DNA of 64,000 bases, taken from Armillaria gallica (taxonomy: Eukaryota; Basidiomycota; Agaricomycetes; Agaricales; Physalacriaceae). Location: the NCBI GenBank assembly GCA_037576215.1, contig JBANDB010000018.1, forward strand, positions 620,001 through 684,000, given 5' to 3'. The notes beneath the pieces are model-generated. The model saw nothing but the letters and a program-made list of their open reading frames with translations, searched no databases and was not told where the DNA came from. This document shows, one piece after another, positions 33,386 through 44,467 of the stretch. Both the position numbers and the translations under genes were made by a program. Positions within the stretch are counted from its first letter, which is position 1; each line of letters begins with the position of its first letter.

Positions 33386-35375
33386 ATGGTGCAAGATATC
33401 TTCCGGGATTCTACCATTGGCCAAGCCATCAACTACATTTCGAATGGTCGTATCTTTCCCTACGCCGAACAACGACCCGACTTTGAGGTTCCTCCACATT
33501 TCCTTCTTCCGTCATCTCAAAGACCGTCGACAATCGTGTCACCAGATTCTGACGCGACAACGCTATGTGGTGACCTGGAAAAGTCTACAGGTACATCAAC
33601 ACCGGGAGTACAACTCACGAGGGAGTCTACGTTGGCTGTGGAGATCGACGCGGAGAAGCAAAAACAGATAGATGCTGCTCTTAGTTCTGATCCATACTTA
33701 GTAGGATGGTACGGGGACGATGATCAGGATAATCCAAGGTTTGCTTTATTGCCGATTCGATCAAAAACATTATCTCAATTCTATTTTCAGAAATTGGTCT
33801 CCCGCGAAGCGCGCATTTGTCGCGTTCAGCATCAGCTTCTTGACCTTCAGCGTGTACATCGGCTCAGCCATCTATACACCAGCTATTCCTGGTCTGATGG
33901 CTGAATTCAATGTCTCTCAGACAACCGCTACTCTCGGTCTTACGCTGTACGTTCTTGGTAAGTTGTTCCGCGTCTAACTGCAGTCCGCGCGGTCCTGACG
34001 TTCTTAAACAGCGTATGGCATCGGGCCCATGTTTTTGGCGCCCCTCCAAGAACTTCCGGGGATAGGTCGTAACCCGGTGTACATGGCCACCTTGTTCCTA
34101 TTCGTCATCTTCCAGGTACCTGTCGCCGTTGCCAAAAGCATGAGCACGGTTCTGGCGTTCCGCTTCCTCACTGGGTTTGTCGGCAGTCCTGCCCTCGCTA
34201 CGGGAGGTGCCTCCATGGCGGACATCTACTCTACGCACCAATTCCCGTACGTTTTAGGAATCTGGGCACTCGGAGCTGTCGCTGGTCCTATCACTGGTCC
34301 CGTTATAGGAGGGTTCGCAGCACAGGCCAACGGATGGAGGTGGCCTCAGTACGAGCTCATCTGGATCGCCGGTTTTGCCCTCATCTTCCTCCTGCTACTT
34401 CTGCCAGAGACCTACGAGCCAACAATCTTATTGAAACGCGCGCAGCGGCTCAGGAAGCTCACGGGAAATCAGGAGCTGAGGTCCCAAAGTGAGAAGGATA
34501 CAGAGGGCGAGTCTCTCGGAGCGGTAATGCAGGAGGCCCTGATCCGACCATTCATTCTTGCCAAGGAGCCAGTTTTGATGTTCGCAAATGTCTACTTGGG
34601 ATTCGTCTGTGAGTAGTACCTACCTATCTGTTCGGTTAAGATTCCTAATTGAAATCATTTCTATCAGATGCAATCTTTTACCTGTGGTTCGAAGCTTTCC
34701 CGCTTGTATTTACCGACATCTATCATTTCAATCTGGGTGTCAGCGGTTTGCCTTTCCTAGGGTTTGTCGTATCTGGTGCCATCACAGTAAGTGTTGTTAT
34801 TCTATCCGAGTCCCAGTCCTGACAGATGTTCTCTAGTACACCGTATATGTTTTCTATCTGAAATACCACATAGCACCTAGATTTGCCAAAGCCACAGCTG
34901 CGGGTGTCGACATTGGCCCCGAGATCCGCCTGGAGATTGGCCTGATCGCCAGTATCTTCATCCCGACTAGTGTTCTCATTTTCGGATTCACTTCGAAGGA
35001 AAGCATCCACTGGATCGTTCCCATCATCGGCGCCGCACTCTACCTTCCCGGCATCTACCTCACCTTCCAGAGTATCCTGACGTATGTAACTTCAGCGTAT
35101 CCTACGTACGCCGCGTCGGTTCTCGCTGGCAACGACCTCTTCCGTTCCGCTATTGCTAGCGTCTTCCCACTATTCGGACGTGCATTCTTCGTCAATCTCG
35201 GTTTGGGCCCGGGCTCTGCCCTGCTCGCAGGCGTCTCTTTCCTGCTGATGCCGGTGTTTTGGGTATGTCCTCTATCCAAACCTTTGTCTTTCACAAGCTG
35301 ACCCTTTTGTTTTAGTCATTGTGGAAATGGGGACATGTTTTGAGGAGACGATCCGTGTATGCGGCCAGCCCATAA
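33386..35375 (+). CDS. MFS drug/metabolite transporter A
   Basis: Six exons: 33386-33738, 33791-33957, 34012-34608, 34668-34786, 34837-35262 and 35316-35375. They give 573 residues with every phase consistent. The start MVQDIFRD is shared with the paralogue. A cytosolic N-terminus of about 115 residues leads into a 12-helix MFS fold of the DHA1 (drug:H+ antiporter) type: NWSPAKRAFVAF, YTPAIPGLMAEFNVS, then an LYVLAYGIGPMF junction. A motif-C-like region (ATGGASMADIY, GPITGPVIGGF) and LPETY close the first half, with a central loop of about 60 residues. The second half contains FGRAFFVNLGLGPGSALLAG. It probably exports toxic compounds or metabolites at the plasma membrane. Two pseudogenes (4790-5595, 19960-21433) and one inverted paralogue (40391-42316) lie in this window. 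Confidence 0.9.
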
Positions 35376-36089
35376 AAAGGATTTGACATTTTCGGCTACT
35401 TTCATCAGCTTTCGCTGCTGTCTTTGGACTCAGAAACGAATAAAGGCTCCCAAAGAGCTTATTACGACTTAGACTATACCAGATAGAACGTCCTTGCACG
35501 ATAGAGTTATATCACTAGCTAACCGTATACCTTGTATTTCTAGACATGGGGCCAAATTAGCTTCTTTAGAGCATGAACACGAACTGTAATGAAATACACT
35601 ACTTCATTGAGCGAACGGTTGTGTTGATTGCTGTCAAGGGTCGATTACAAGCTCTTTCAAGTGAAAAAAACAGGACCAGTGCGACACGTCCAGGCCGGGG
35701 GTTGTAAAAGCATTATGTTCGAGTCGCGGCTTGGTCCAGGAGGTAGCAAACACTGTAGCGCACTGTGACTGAGCGCTCGCCGCTCGGGTGTCACTGTCAT
35801 GTGATTCCCTCTTCAGAGCCCGGACATTGCGTCATCACCTCAACATGCATATAACCAGAATGCAACGGCGCACAGACCAGCCGCTGCCAGGCTATAAGAG
35901 GGGCGCGCATCTACGACACCGCCGCTAATCTTTCTTTCTTCCCTCCCCCACCATCTCTGCTTCCTCTCCCTTGCCATTGTCGCGTCTTAGATTCCCGCCA
36001 AGTACCAACAGGATGCGATTACGCGCACTGTTCTGTTGGTCCTCTCTCCTAGCAGACCTCAACAGGATTTTTGGCCGCATACAATCGGT
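35376..36089. other. Intergenic sequence with a core promoter
   Basis: No coding gene. A TATAAGA box at 35893-35899 is followed by a long CT-rich tract (35930-35975), a typical fungal core promoter, pointing to a plus-strand transcript that starts near 35930. Confidence 0.45.
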
Positions 36090-36350
36090 ATGTCTCTTCC
36101 AAAGGAGGTTGCCAAAGATCTACTCAATGAGAACAAGAACAGGCTTGTCCGAACCACTATCGCCGCCTCAATAGTCAATCCATTCCTAGCTTCCACCTTG
36201 GAAGCGACCTTTACAGAGGCGCTCTCAAAGGTCGAATTCAATGCCTCTTACAAAACCATTCACCACCGCCGTCGAATGCAAATGCTTTGGGCCGTTATCG
36301 TTAACGACATTACCGTATGGTTGGGTCAAGGGCGAGGACGTGGGACATGA
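36090..36350 (+). CDS. Hypothetical protein fragment, function unknown
   Basis: A frame starting MSLPKEVAKDLLNENKN and running past ASIVNPFLASTLEATFTEAL to HHRRRMQMLWAVIVNDIT. A GTATGG donor follows NDIT, so the true exon may end near 36314 and continue past an intron into sequence I could not assemble. The composition (helical, charged, no signal peptide) looks protein-like, and a TATA/CT-rich promoter lies upstream. I do not recognise the family. It may be a remnant. Confidence 0.35.
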   Translation: MSLPKEVAKDLLNENKNRLVRTTIAASIVNPFLASTLEATFTEALSKVEFNASYKTIHHRRRMQMLWAVIVNDITVWLGQGRGRGT

Positions 36351-38937
36351 GAATAATGCAGGCGCATCCTCGTCGGCCGCTCTGCGTTTTTGTACGTGTG
36401 TTTGATATGCTTTTCTTCACCTTCTGACTTGTCAATGTTTAGGCGTGCGGTGTCCGAGGAGCGTTGGCATAACCATCAAGGCAGTAGCACTCCACGACCT
36501 CTTCCCCGATTTCATTTACAGCATCGCAAAATACGCCTGAGACAGAAATGACAACATCTAGAGGAATGAAATGCTAGACACCCACTGCCGTGCCTGTCAG
36601 TACACTCTCCTCGTCCATTTTGATATGCCGCTTACAACTGTGCAGGCTCGTTGAACTCGAGCTCGAGCGCAGCCTAGTTGACAGGATTTTGTACGGCAAG
36701 GAAGAACTCAGAACAGACAGCTATGCAGAAGGTTCATCTTAAGGCTCCAAGACCGCCGAGAAATGCTCATCGGTTATGGTGGCGGCAGCCTGGTAGAACG
36801 TCATCCCAGCACGATGTTTAACGCCGTCATCCATCTTGCAGGACATTATTGTATCCGCCGGCTCTACTACCATCACCACCACCTGATGACACCGAACTTC
36901 GCCTTGAGCCCTCCCTCAATTTCTGACGCTTCTCCCAGGATCATCAGGGCCGGGATTGTGGCAAATTCAAACACCAGAACAAGGATCATAATCGCAACGA
37001 CCACAAGTTTAACTCAAGAGTCCAACCTGCTCAAAACACATGTGTGTATGTCCTCGGTTTGCAACATGTTCTCTCCCCCATGGTTGTGGCAGGATGGACA
37101 CGCCCTAGTTTGGTGTTGACTCCTGACGACGATGTGTTTGAATGACCTATAGCGACTGTTGTTCCTTCTGCGCTGGTACAATCAAGAAGGTTTAAGTTCA
37201 CTGTCTGCAGGACTGCCCCGAGAAACTTGAATTCCTCGACATCAAAGATAAGCATGACAATTACCCCAACTGTTCAGAAGCGTCAATAAGCGTGGATGGC
37301 CAGTATGTTTTGCTGCGGATACTGGGGACTGTTAGGATTCTGCCGAAATCGGATATGCGAGCACGAGGCAAGTAGCGATGATCGAATCGAGGTAGGATTA
37401 ATTAGAAATGATGTATGTCGTTATGGAATAGAATGGATTCCGGCAAGGGTTCGTGAGGAGACCTGAGTGGTCCGGTTTGCGAGGTTAATGAGATCAGTAA
37501 GTGCGAAGCTATTACGGGCCGTAGGTGAAGGCAAGCGCTAAGCGTAACCTTCGGATTGGTATTGAAAAGCGCTAGGCATATCCAATGGCTTGTTCAGCAA
37601 GCGCTAGGCGTAGCTGAGGGTTCACGCAGTGTGAGGGTACTGAAAGTAATAGATTGGATAAGATTCTCAATACAACTTCAAGTTATCTACGAGTTTTTAT
37701 ACTAAAGGAAGGTTCGAGTCATTATTATTCTACAATGTTCCATAACATTCTAGTCTGAGTACAAAGAATCAAGAAAGTAACAGAAAGTGAGAGAAAGTAC
37801 GAGCGAGTCACCGTCAAGTCCGAGAAGGCTGAGTACAGGCATGTGTTGACTCATGCATCGAATCAACGGATACCCAATATCCATAACAGGGACCCCTGGC
37901 CGGTCGGCGATGTAAGTTTCTCATGTTCAACATGAACCTTTGCTGGTTCAGTCTGGGCCTCGACAACCATTTATCGATCTTTGCATATGTCGAGAGCAAA
38001 TTGTTTCCCTCGGAGTTCTGCTGATATCATCCGGCCTTAATTGCACGTCTCTCCGACGTTGATAGTACTCGCTCAGACCGGACACATAAAGTCCGGTTTA
38101 CTAATGTTTAAAAGTTCAGGTCATGTTTTCTCGTGAGTTGTCAAATCATCGAGGCAAAGCGAAGACGGGCTGACAATGACTAACTAGTGTTAGAGTGGGA
38201 GTTGCCAACGCCATTCGAGACATAGTGTCTGACAATTAAGCGATGGTTATGGTAACACACTGTGAAGTACAATGGAGGCATTGAGGGCACCACAATGTAT
38301 ATCACTCTCATCAAGAGCAACAACGAGCGAAGGAGGGTGGTAGTTGCACTTAAGGGTACACAGTATTTTGAAAAAGGATATCTGAACGTCGTCGCAGAGC
38401 ATGTATCTCCTTAAGCCATCACTATTAGTGAGATATCCGAGCGGTTAGTAACAATGGCCACTTTCAACGGTTATTTGTTTGGTGCTATGAAGCATAGACA
38501 GCACGCTTCGGTGGAATATGTATGCTCTTATAAGTCCTACTTGATGTTATCTGGTGAGATGGCCGAGCGATTGACCTACTCAGAAATATCGATCGATTTG
38601 ATTGGCCGCGCGTTAATAGCAGTTAGGTATCATATGTATGGAAGTATATACAGCAGCGGGAGGACAAAGGGCTCTGACTGTTTTCGCAGATTATTTGGGC
38701 TCTTCTGTCAACAGTCAACCAAAATATGCTCTGACAGGCTAGCGCAGCTTCTCCGAGCGATTGAATGAATGTTACGTTGTCAAGCTTGCACTGAAACCGT
38801 GCAAGTCTATTTGTCGAAGCAGACGCGAGCTTGAATATCGAGACCAGAATCGAGACTATTACTTAGTACTGAACTAGGTAGTACTGTACTTAATCATAGT
38901 ATTAGTACTTAGTACTTACTATTATAGGGCAGCGCAC
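36351..38937. other. Gene-poor stretch with short repeats and tRNA-like pieces
   Basis: About 2.6 kb without a supportable gene. Three copies of an AGCGCTARGCGTA-like word lie at 37535-37615. At 38428, 38553 and 38751 there are pieces resembling the 5' part of a tRNA-Leu (see separate entry). AT-rich TAGTACTTAGTACT runs occur at 38870-38930. Confidence 0.45.
38428..38770 (+). other. tRNA-Leu-like 5' fragments
   Basis: GGTGAGATGGCCGAGCG at 38553-38569 equals the first 17 bases of the tRNA-Leu at 39857-39962, but on the opposite strand. Looser versions are at 38428 (GTGAGATATCCGAGCGGTTAG) and 38751 (CTCCGAGCGATTGA). None has a matching 3' half, so these are not tRNA genes. Confidence 0.5.
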
Positions 38938-39800
38938 GAACCTAGATTTTGATACACCTAGGTTAATTATCGGTAAGTTACCAGTAAGTTACCTCCCCTT
39001 GCTGGAAGGGTTTTCCATCAAAGTAAATTACACATCTTGTGACTGCCTGATAAGCATAAAAATTCACTAGAACTACATGCATATTCCATATACGGTGTAC
39101 AGGAGTGAATACACAATACTCCCAGATAATTACAGCATCCTTGATGAAGAAAATGTCTAAAAACGCGAACACGGCCATCCTGACAAAAGACTCTGCAATT
39201 GCCGTGGGTCAGTCATGTCATTGTGCACATGATAGGTAAGTAACGTTGATTTACCATATCAAAACGCCCTCCCCAGGGGTAAGAAGCCTTAAGTTACCCA
39301 CCTGTAGGTTTCGTCACTCGTGCGCAGTGCGCACGCTAGGGTTGCGCACGAAACCTCCAGGGGGGGTAACGTACCGTTTTTTACCGAGCCCTCTCCAAAG
39401 GGGGTGTTTTGATACGGTAATTTACCGTTACTTACCCTATCACGTGTATAATCACATGCCTGACACGCGTCATTTGCTAAAATTTCGCAGCATCTTCATC
39501 GTCGTATTCTTTTACACAAATTTCTTTCTCCTGAAGTATGATTCATCGAAAATTGTTACAGAGATATGTTTTTGGCTGTAAATAAAATATAACTACAATA
39601 GGATTGAATATAGTACTGATATCGCTGCTTGAATGTCATCACATGACAGGTAAGTTACCTCGACGAAAACCCCTCCAGCGGGCAGAGGTAAATTACCAGT
39701 AACTAACCGGTAACTTACCGGTCAGAAACCCTAGTGTATCAAAACCTAGGGTTTCGTGCGCAACCCTGGCGCACGCCGCACTACGCATTAGTACACAACC
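38938..39800. repeat. Cluster of three related foldback (MITE-like) units
   Basis: Left arm 38938-39040 and right arm about 39640-39765 are inverted copies of one another, sharing GCGCACGAA, TTTTGATACAC and GGTAAGTTACC words. In the middle, 39205-39450 is itself a near-palindrome: TTTACCATATCAAAACGCCCTCCCC on one side and its imperfect inverse on the other, around GTGCGCAGTGCGCAC. All units end in CACRTGAYAGGTAAGTWAC. No transposase frame is present, so these would be non-autonomous elements. Confidence 0.7.
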
Positions 39801-39856
39801 CTAGGTAACTATTACATACAGGATAAAAAAATGTGACTCATTCAAGCAAAAATGAT

Positions 39857-39962
39857 TGATGAGAGTGGGATTCGAACCCACGCCCTTTCGGACCAGATAT
39901 TACATAATCACCATGTGACTGGGTCCTTAGTCTGGCGCCTTAGACCGCTCGGCCATCTCACC
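39857..39962 (-). tRNA. tRNA-Leu (AAG) with an intron of about 26 bases
   Basis: Acceptor GGTGAGA pairs with TCTCATC (one G-T). D arm GCCGAGCGGTCTAAGGC; anticodon stem CCAGA/TCTGG with loop CTAAGGA and anticodon AAG. After the base 3' of the anticodon an intron of about 26 bases follows, a long variable arm (TCCGAAAGGGCGT) as expected for Leu, and T arm GTGGGTTCGAATCCCAC. Discriminator A. Confidence 0.92.
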
Positions 39963-40390
39963 ATATGCTGATTTTGATACAAAAACATATCTATTATGCA
40001 AAAGGAGTTCATACTCTACCCAGTTGAAGCAGCTTAATTGCTCGTGAGACTGCACTTTTCACTCTCTGTGTTACATACATGCGAACAGCCTTGCTAGAAT
40101 ACACTCCTCCCCTGACTTCACATTTTGACTCTTCAACATATCTATGATACTATCCATGTAATAAGTACAAGAATCGTCTTCACTTTGCTTATGGGTTAAT
40201 GAGACCCGTCGCGTGGAGGATTCATGTCCAAGCGTTATCAACATTCTCTATTACACAGATTGACAAGGAATATAACAGTATAGCACTATCGCACTACTAC
40301 ATTTCTTCTCTAAATATCGTAAGCCTTCGCAAATTTGTCTTCCCTCATCGACAAGTTGACACTGACCACAGCAGCGAAGGGTTGGACACT

Positions 40391-42316
40391 TCATGAACTG
40401 GAAGCATATACCGATCGCCTCCGTAAGACGTGTCCCCATTTCCACAGCGACTGGGGTGAAGAACATCAGCAACGTAAGCGAAGCAGAGCCATTCGACATA
40501 CCCAAAACACCGGCATGAGCAAGAAAGAGATACCAGCCAAGAGGGCGGATCCCGGGCCCAAACCAAGGTTGACAAAGAATGCACGGCCAAACAGCGGAAA
40601 GACACTGGCAAGCGTCGAACGGAAGAGAGCGTTCCCAGCAAGGACCGACGCAGCATACGCGGGGTATGCGCATGTCACGTATGTCAAGATGCCCTGGAAG
40701 ATGAGGTAGATGCCGGGTTGGTAAAGGGCGGCCCCAATGACAGGTACAATCCAATGGATGCTCTCCTTTGCAGTGAACCCGAAGATAAGGACACTCGTCG
40801 GAATGAAGATACTGGCCATGAGTCCAATCTCCAGATGGATCTCGGGCAAGAAGTCAACGCCTGCTGCGCGAGCTTCCGCCAATCGAGGGGCGATCCGGTA
40901 TTTTAGGTAGATAACATATACAGTGTACTGGAAGCACCGGTTAGCGATAGTGGTGATAAAAGTGTGAATGTGCATACGGTGATTGCGCCAGAAACGATGA
41001 ATCCAAGAAAGGGCAAGCCACTAGCACCAAGACGAAATCGGTAGATATCTGTAAATACTAGCGGGAAAGCCTCAAACCACAAGTAAAACATCGCATCTGT
41101 TAAATAAAACATTGTCAATGGTACACAGCAGGAGGTGATATTGAAACTGACAGACAAAACCAACGTAGAGATTCGCAAACATCAAGACAGGCTCTTTGGC
41201 AAGAATGAAGGGTCGGATCAGGGCTTCCTTCATCACCGCCGCAAAAGACTCGCCCTCTGAATCCTTCTCACTCTGGGATCGCAGTTGCTCATTTCCCGTC
41301 AGCTTCCTCAGCCGCCGTGCCCGTTTTAACAAAATCGTGGGTCCGTAAGTCTCGGGGAGAAGGAGAAGGAGGAAAACCAGGGAAAAGCTAACTATCCAGA
41401 GTAGTTCATACTGGGGCCATCGCCATCCGTCCGCCTGAGCTGCAAACCCTCCGATAACTGGACCAATAATGGGACCGGCAACGCCCCCGAGTGCCCAGAT
41501 CCCCAATACATACGCGACGTGATCCATGGAGTAGATATCTGCCATGGACGCGCCTCCAGTGGCGAGTGCAGGACTGCTAGCGAACCCGGTGAGAAAGCGG
41601 AACGCCAGAACCGTGCTCATGTTTTTAGCCATGACGACTGGTATCTGGAAGATGATGAACAAGAATAAGGTTGCCATATAGACCGGGTTGCGACCCAGAG
41701 CGGGAAGTTCTTGTAGAGGCGACAGAAACATGGGTCCTATGCCATACGCTACATTTGACATTGGTTCATGTTCGCTAAAGAAAGGTGATCCACCCACCAA
41801 GAACGTACAGCGTGAGACCAAGTGTAGACGTTGTTTGGGAGACGTTAAAGTCGGACATCAATCCAGGGATAGATGGCGTATAGATAGCGGAGCCAATGTA
41901 CACGCTAAAGGTGAGGAAACCGATACAGAATGCGACGAACGCGCGTTTCGCTGAAGACCAGTTTCTGGAAATGATATTCAACGGGTTGAACGGAGAGTGC
42001 AGAATATCTCAAACCTTGGATTCTCCTGGTCGTCGTCTCCGTACCATCCAACAACATAAGGATCCGTCACATAAACATCCATAGCCAAAGTCGACTCCCT
42101 CGTGAGTTCTGCCTTAGGCGTTGTGGTACCTCTGGGCTTTTCTAGGTCACCGGATAGTGTTATCGCGTCGGAATCGGGCGACGATTTGGTAGAAGGCAGG
42201 AAATGTAAAGGAATTCGAAAGGCGGGCCGCTGGTCAGCGTAGGGGAGGATACGGCCATTCGAGATGTAGTTGATAGCTTGGCCAATGGTCGAGTCGCGAA
42301 AAACATCCTGGACCAT
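40391..42316 (-). CDS. MFS drug/metabolite transporter B (inverted paralogue of A)
   Basis: Same exon layout as transporter A. It starts MVQDVFRDST at 42316. The first intron (42014-41965) joins NPR to NWSSAKRAF, the next sits before AYGIGPMFL, then introns follow FVG-like, SGAIT and MPVFW positions. The last exon reads SLWKWGHVLRRRSVYASSS with its stop at 40391-40393. The 12-helix fold contains LATGGASMADIYSMDH, GPIIGPVIGGFAAQ, LLLLPETYGPT and FGRAFFVNLGLGPGSALLAG. The N-terminal loop is shorter than in A. It is transcribed toward A, with the tRNA-Leu and the foldback cluster between. A TATAAAAG box lies 64 bases upstream. Substrate unknown; proton-driven export is the family norm. Confidence 0.88.
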
Positions 42317-42379
42317 TTTCCCCTACGAGGAAGAGAGCAGCTCCGGGATAGTTGACGCCTTGTCCTCCATCGTTCACGG

Positions 42380-42387
42380 CTTTTATA
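42380..42387 (-). promoter_or_regulatory. TATA box of MFS gene B
   Basis: Minus-strand TATAAAAG, 64 bases before the ATG at 42316, matching the arrangement at MFS gene A. Confidence 0.6.
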
Positions 42388-44467
42388 GAGAAGAAACTTC
42401 TTTCACGCTCTAGCAATGTGCCCATTGCTGAGAAAGAAAAAAGTGTATCGAACAAGATGATGGTTGGTGAATAAGGAAAGGACCCTTCGATCTGAGTCCG
42501 TTCGGCGTTTTCCGCGACCACTCTGGACACCAACACCTGCATGCATTCCGATCTTTCCTCACTACTGGTAGCATGAGCTGCGGGTGTAGCGCTGGGCCTG
42601 ACTGTTCTATGTCTACCGCTTGAGTCTTCTTCTCATGAAACGACCGACGGTTACTGCGTCGTCTCAATACTTGCTCAATACCTGTCAAAGCTAAACAATC
42701 GGACTTGAATTCTGCTCGACCCCCAAATTCTGCCTGGCTTCAGCCTATTCAGGACCTGCGCTTCCTGGTTTCACATATGCTGTAGCCGCAAGTAAGATTT
42801 TGTTCTCATGAGCAAACCCTAGAACATTACTGCCAGCTTGTTGCATCGTGACTGACCAAATACTACCGAACTTCATTGCACGGAAATTGAGCACAAAAAT
42901 TTCTGTCTCGCCTGCTCCAATGAAGCTGTCAATTCCGTTGCCTATCTAGACTCGTGGTCCTCACTTCGATGAGCTAATAGCGTCAACACATGTCATAGAC
43001 TTGAACCATTACGATTACGCTTTCTTACATTCGTATGTTGTTCGCAATTCCGGAATCCGTATTCTATTCATAGTACATATCTTACTATCTATCCTATCAT
43101 CTGCTGGCTTTCTTTTGCTTTGATTATTTCAAAAGTCACTGATCTGACTTTCGATATCTCCAGCGCCGTTCAGCCATCTCCGCAGTATCGACCAGCACTC
43201 GAAATTGGCATTCTACCCCCGGGCGCGAGTACCAGCAGCGAGTACACGGGGAAGCCGCACAACAATCATGGAGTGCAGCTATAGCCTGCCGTTAATACAC
43301 ACCTGCAAATACGGAAGGCTCTTCACTCGCTCAGCCGTGGTGACATCGGAGTCGACGCGCTCCTCCAGTCTCTGAAGTCAGTTCTTGCTTTATTAACTTA
43401 TTCTTAAATACAGGACGTCAGTACGACTGCCGAATCTTCAATAAATCGCTACTCACGTCTTCACCCTTCCCATGTCACTTCTATCAGTAGGCTCCAGCCT
43501 CCTCGAAACAGCCATGATTGCCGTTCACCCAAAGTCATAGCCCATATTTCCTTCGTAAAATACTTCTTTCCTGCTTGGCCGCCGTAGGAGCCGATCATGG
43601 CGTGCTTTTCTTTGAGTGCCGAGGCCCGAGTGGGGCTCCAAACGGTAGATTACCGATGTTATTAAGCGCGATCAAGGTGGGAGTGGTGCCTTCGACTATA
43701 CCATGCCTCGTGCTTAAGCGTTCTCAGGCTCTTCGCCACTGATCAGTGATGCGACGCCAGAGAGGAATCCGCTGACCTCTTATAGTACGCCTCAACAATA
43801 GACTGATTGTTGATACTTGCTGCGGGTTTTCAGGATGAAGTAAGGGTTGTTATGTTCATATGGTGTTTTTCCGTTGCGCAGCTCAGTCTTTGAAAGCATT
43901 TCATGAAAATTTGATAATGGAGCTAAAGGTATTCTGATAACAACCAAGAGGCCTGTAATATCTATGACAGCGAAGGCCGACGCTAATCTTTGAAAGGCGT
44001 GCCCAGAGACAGAAATTGACTTAAAAATCCAATAAGAATTGAGGGGAGCATCTCATCTGCTGTGGCTCTGAACTCTGTTAAAATAAGCACATTCCGGGCG
44101 CAAGACTAGCTGCATGGCCAAAACCACTTTCAAGTTAAGCGTCGGATAGCCTGTCAAGTCCAGCTTTATTATATACTCGCGGAACTCGTATAAGCGTCGG
44201 ATGAATTTTTCCGAGAATCATATGACCGTGAACTGGCAGCCCCGGGCCCCGGGGAGCAAACGAACTTTCTTTCCTCTTGACATGTCCTTGCAACGTGTCG
44301 AATGCACGAAAGAACAATGTGCATATTTTCACTTAGTCAACATGACTTTCCACTGGTAATCATTGGCAAAACGAAGAAGCACTTGGTTAATAGTGCTGTC
44401 GCATTCACTTCCGATATCTGCTTAAAAGTCCGCTTTTCACTGCTGCACTCTGCATTACCTGTAGATC
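42388..44467. other. No gene seen
   Basis: Two kilobases between the divergently transcribed MFS gene B and FAD oxidoreductase. No frame above about 95 codons and no motif. It should contain both promoters. Confidence 0.4.
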
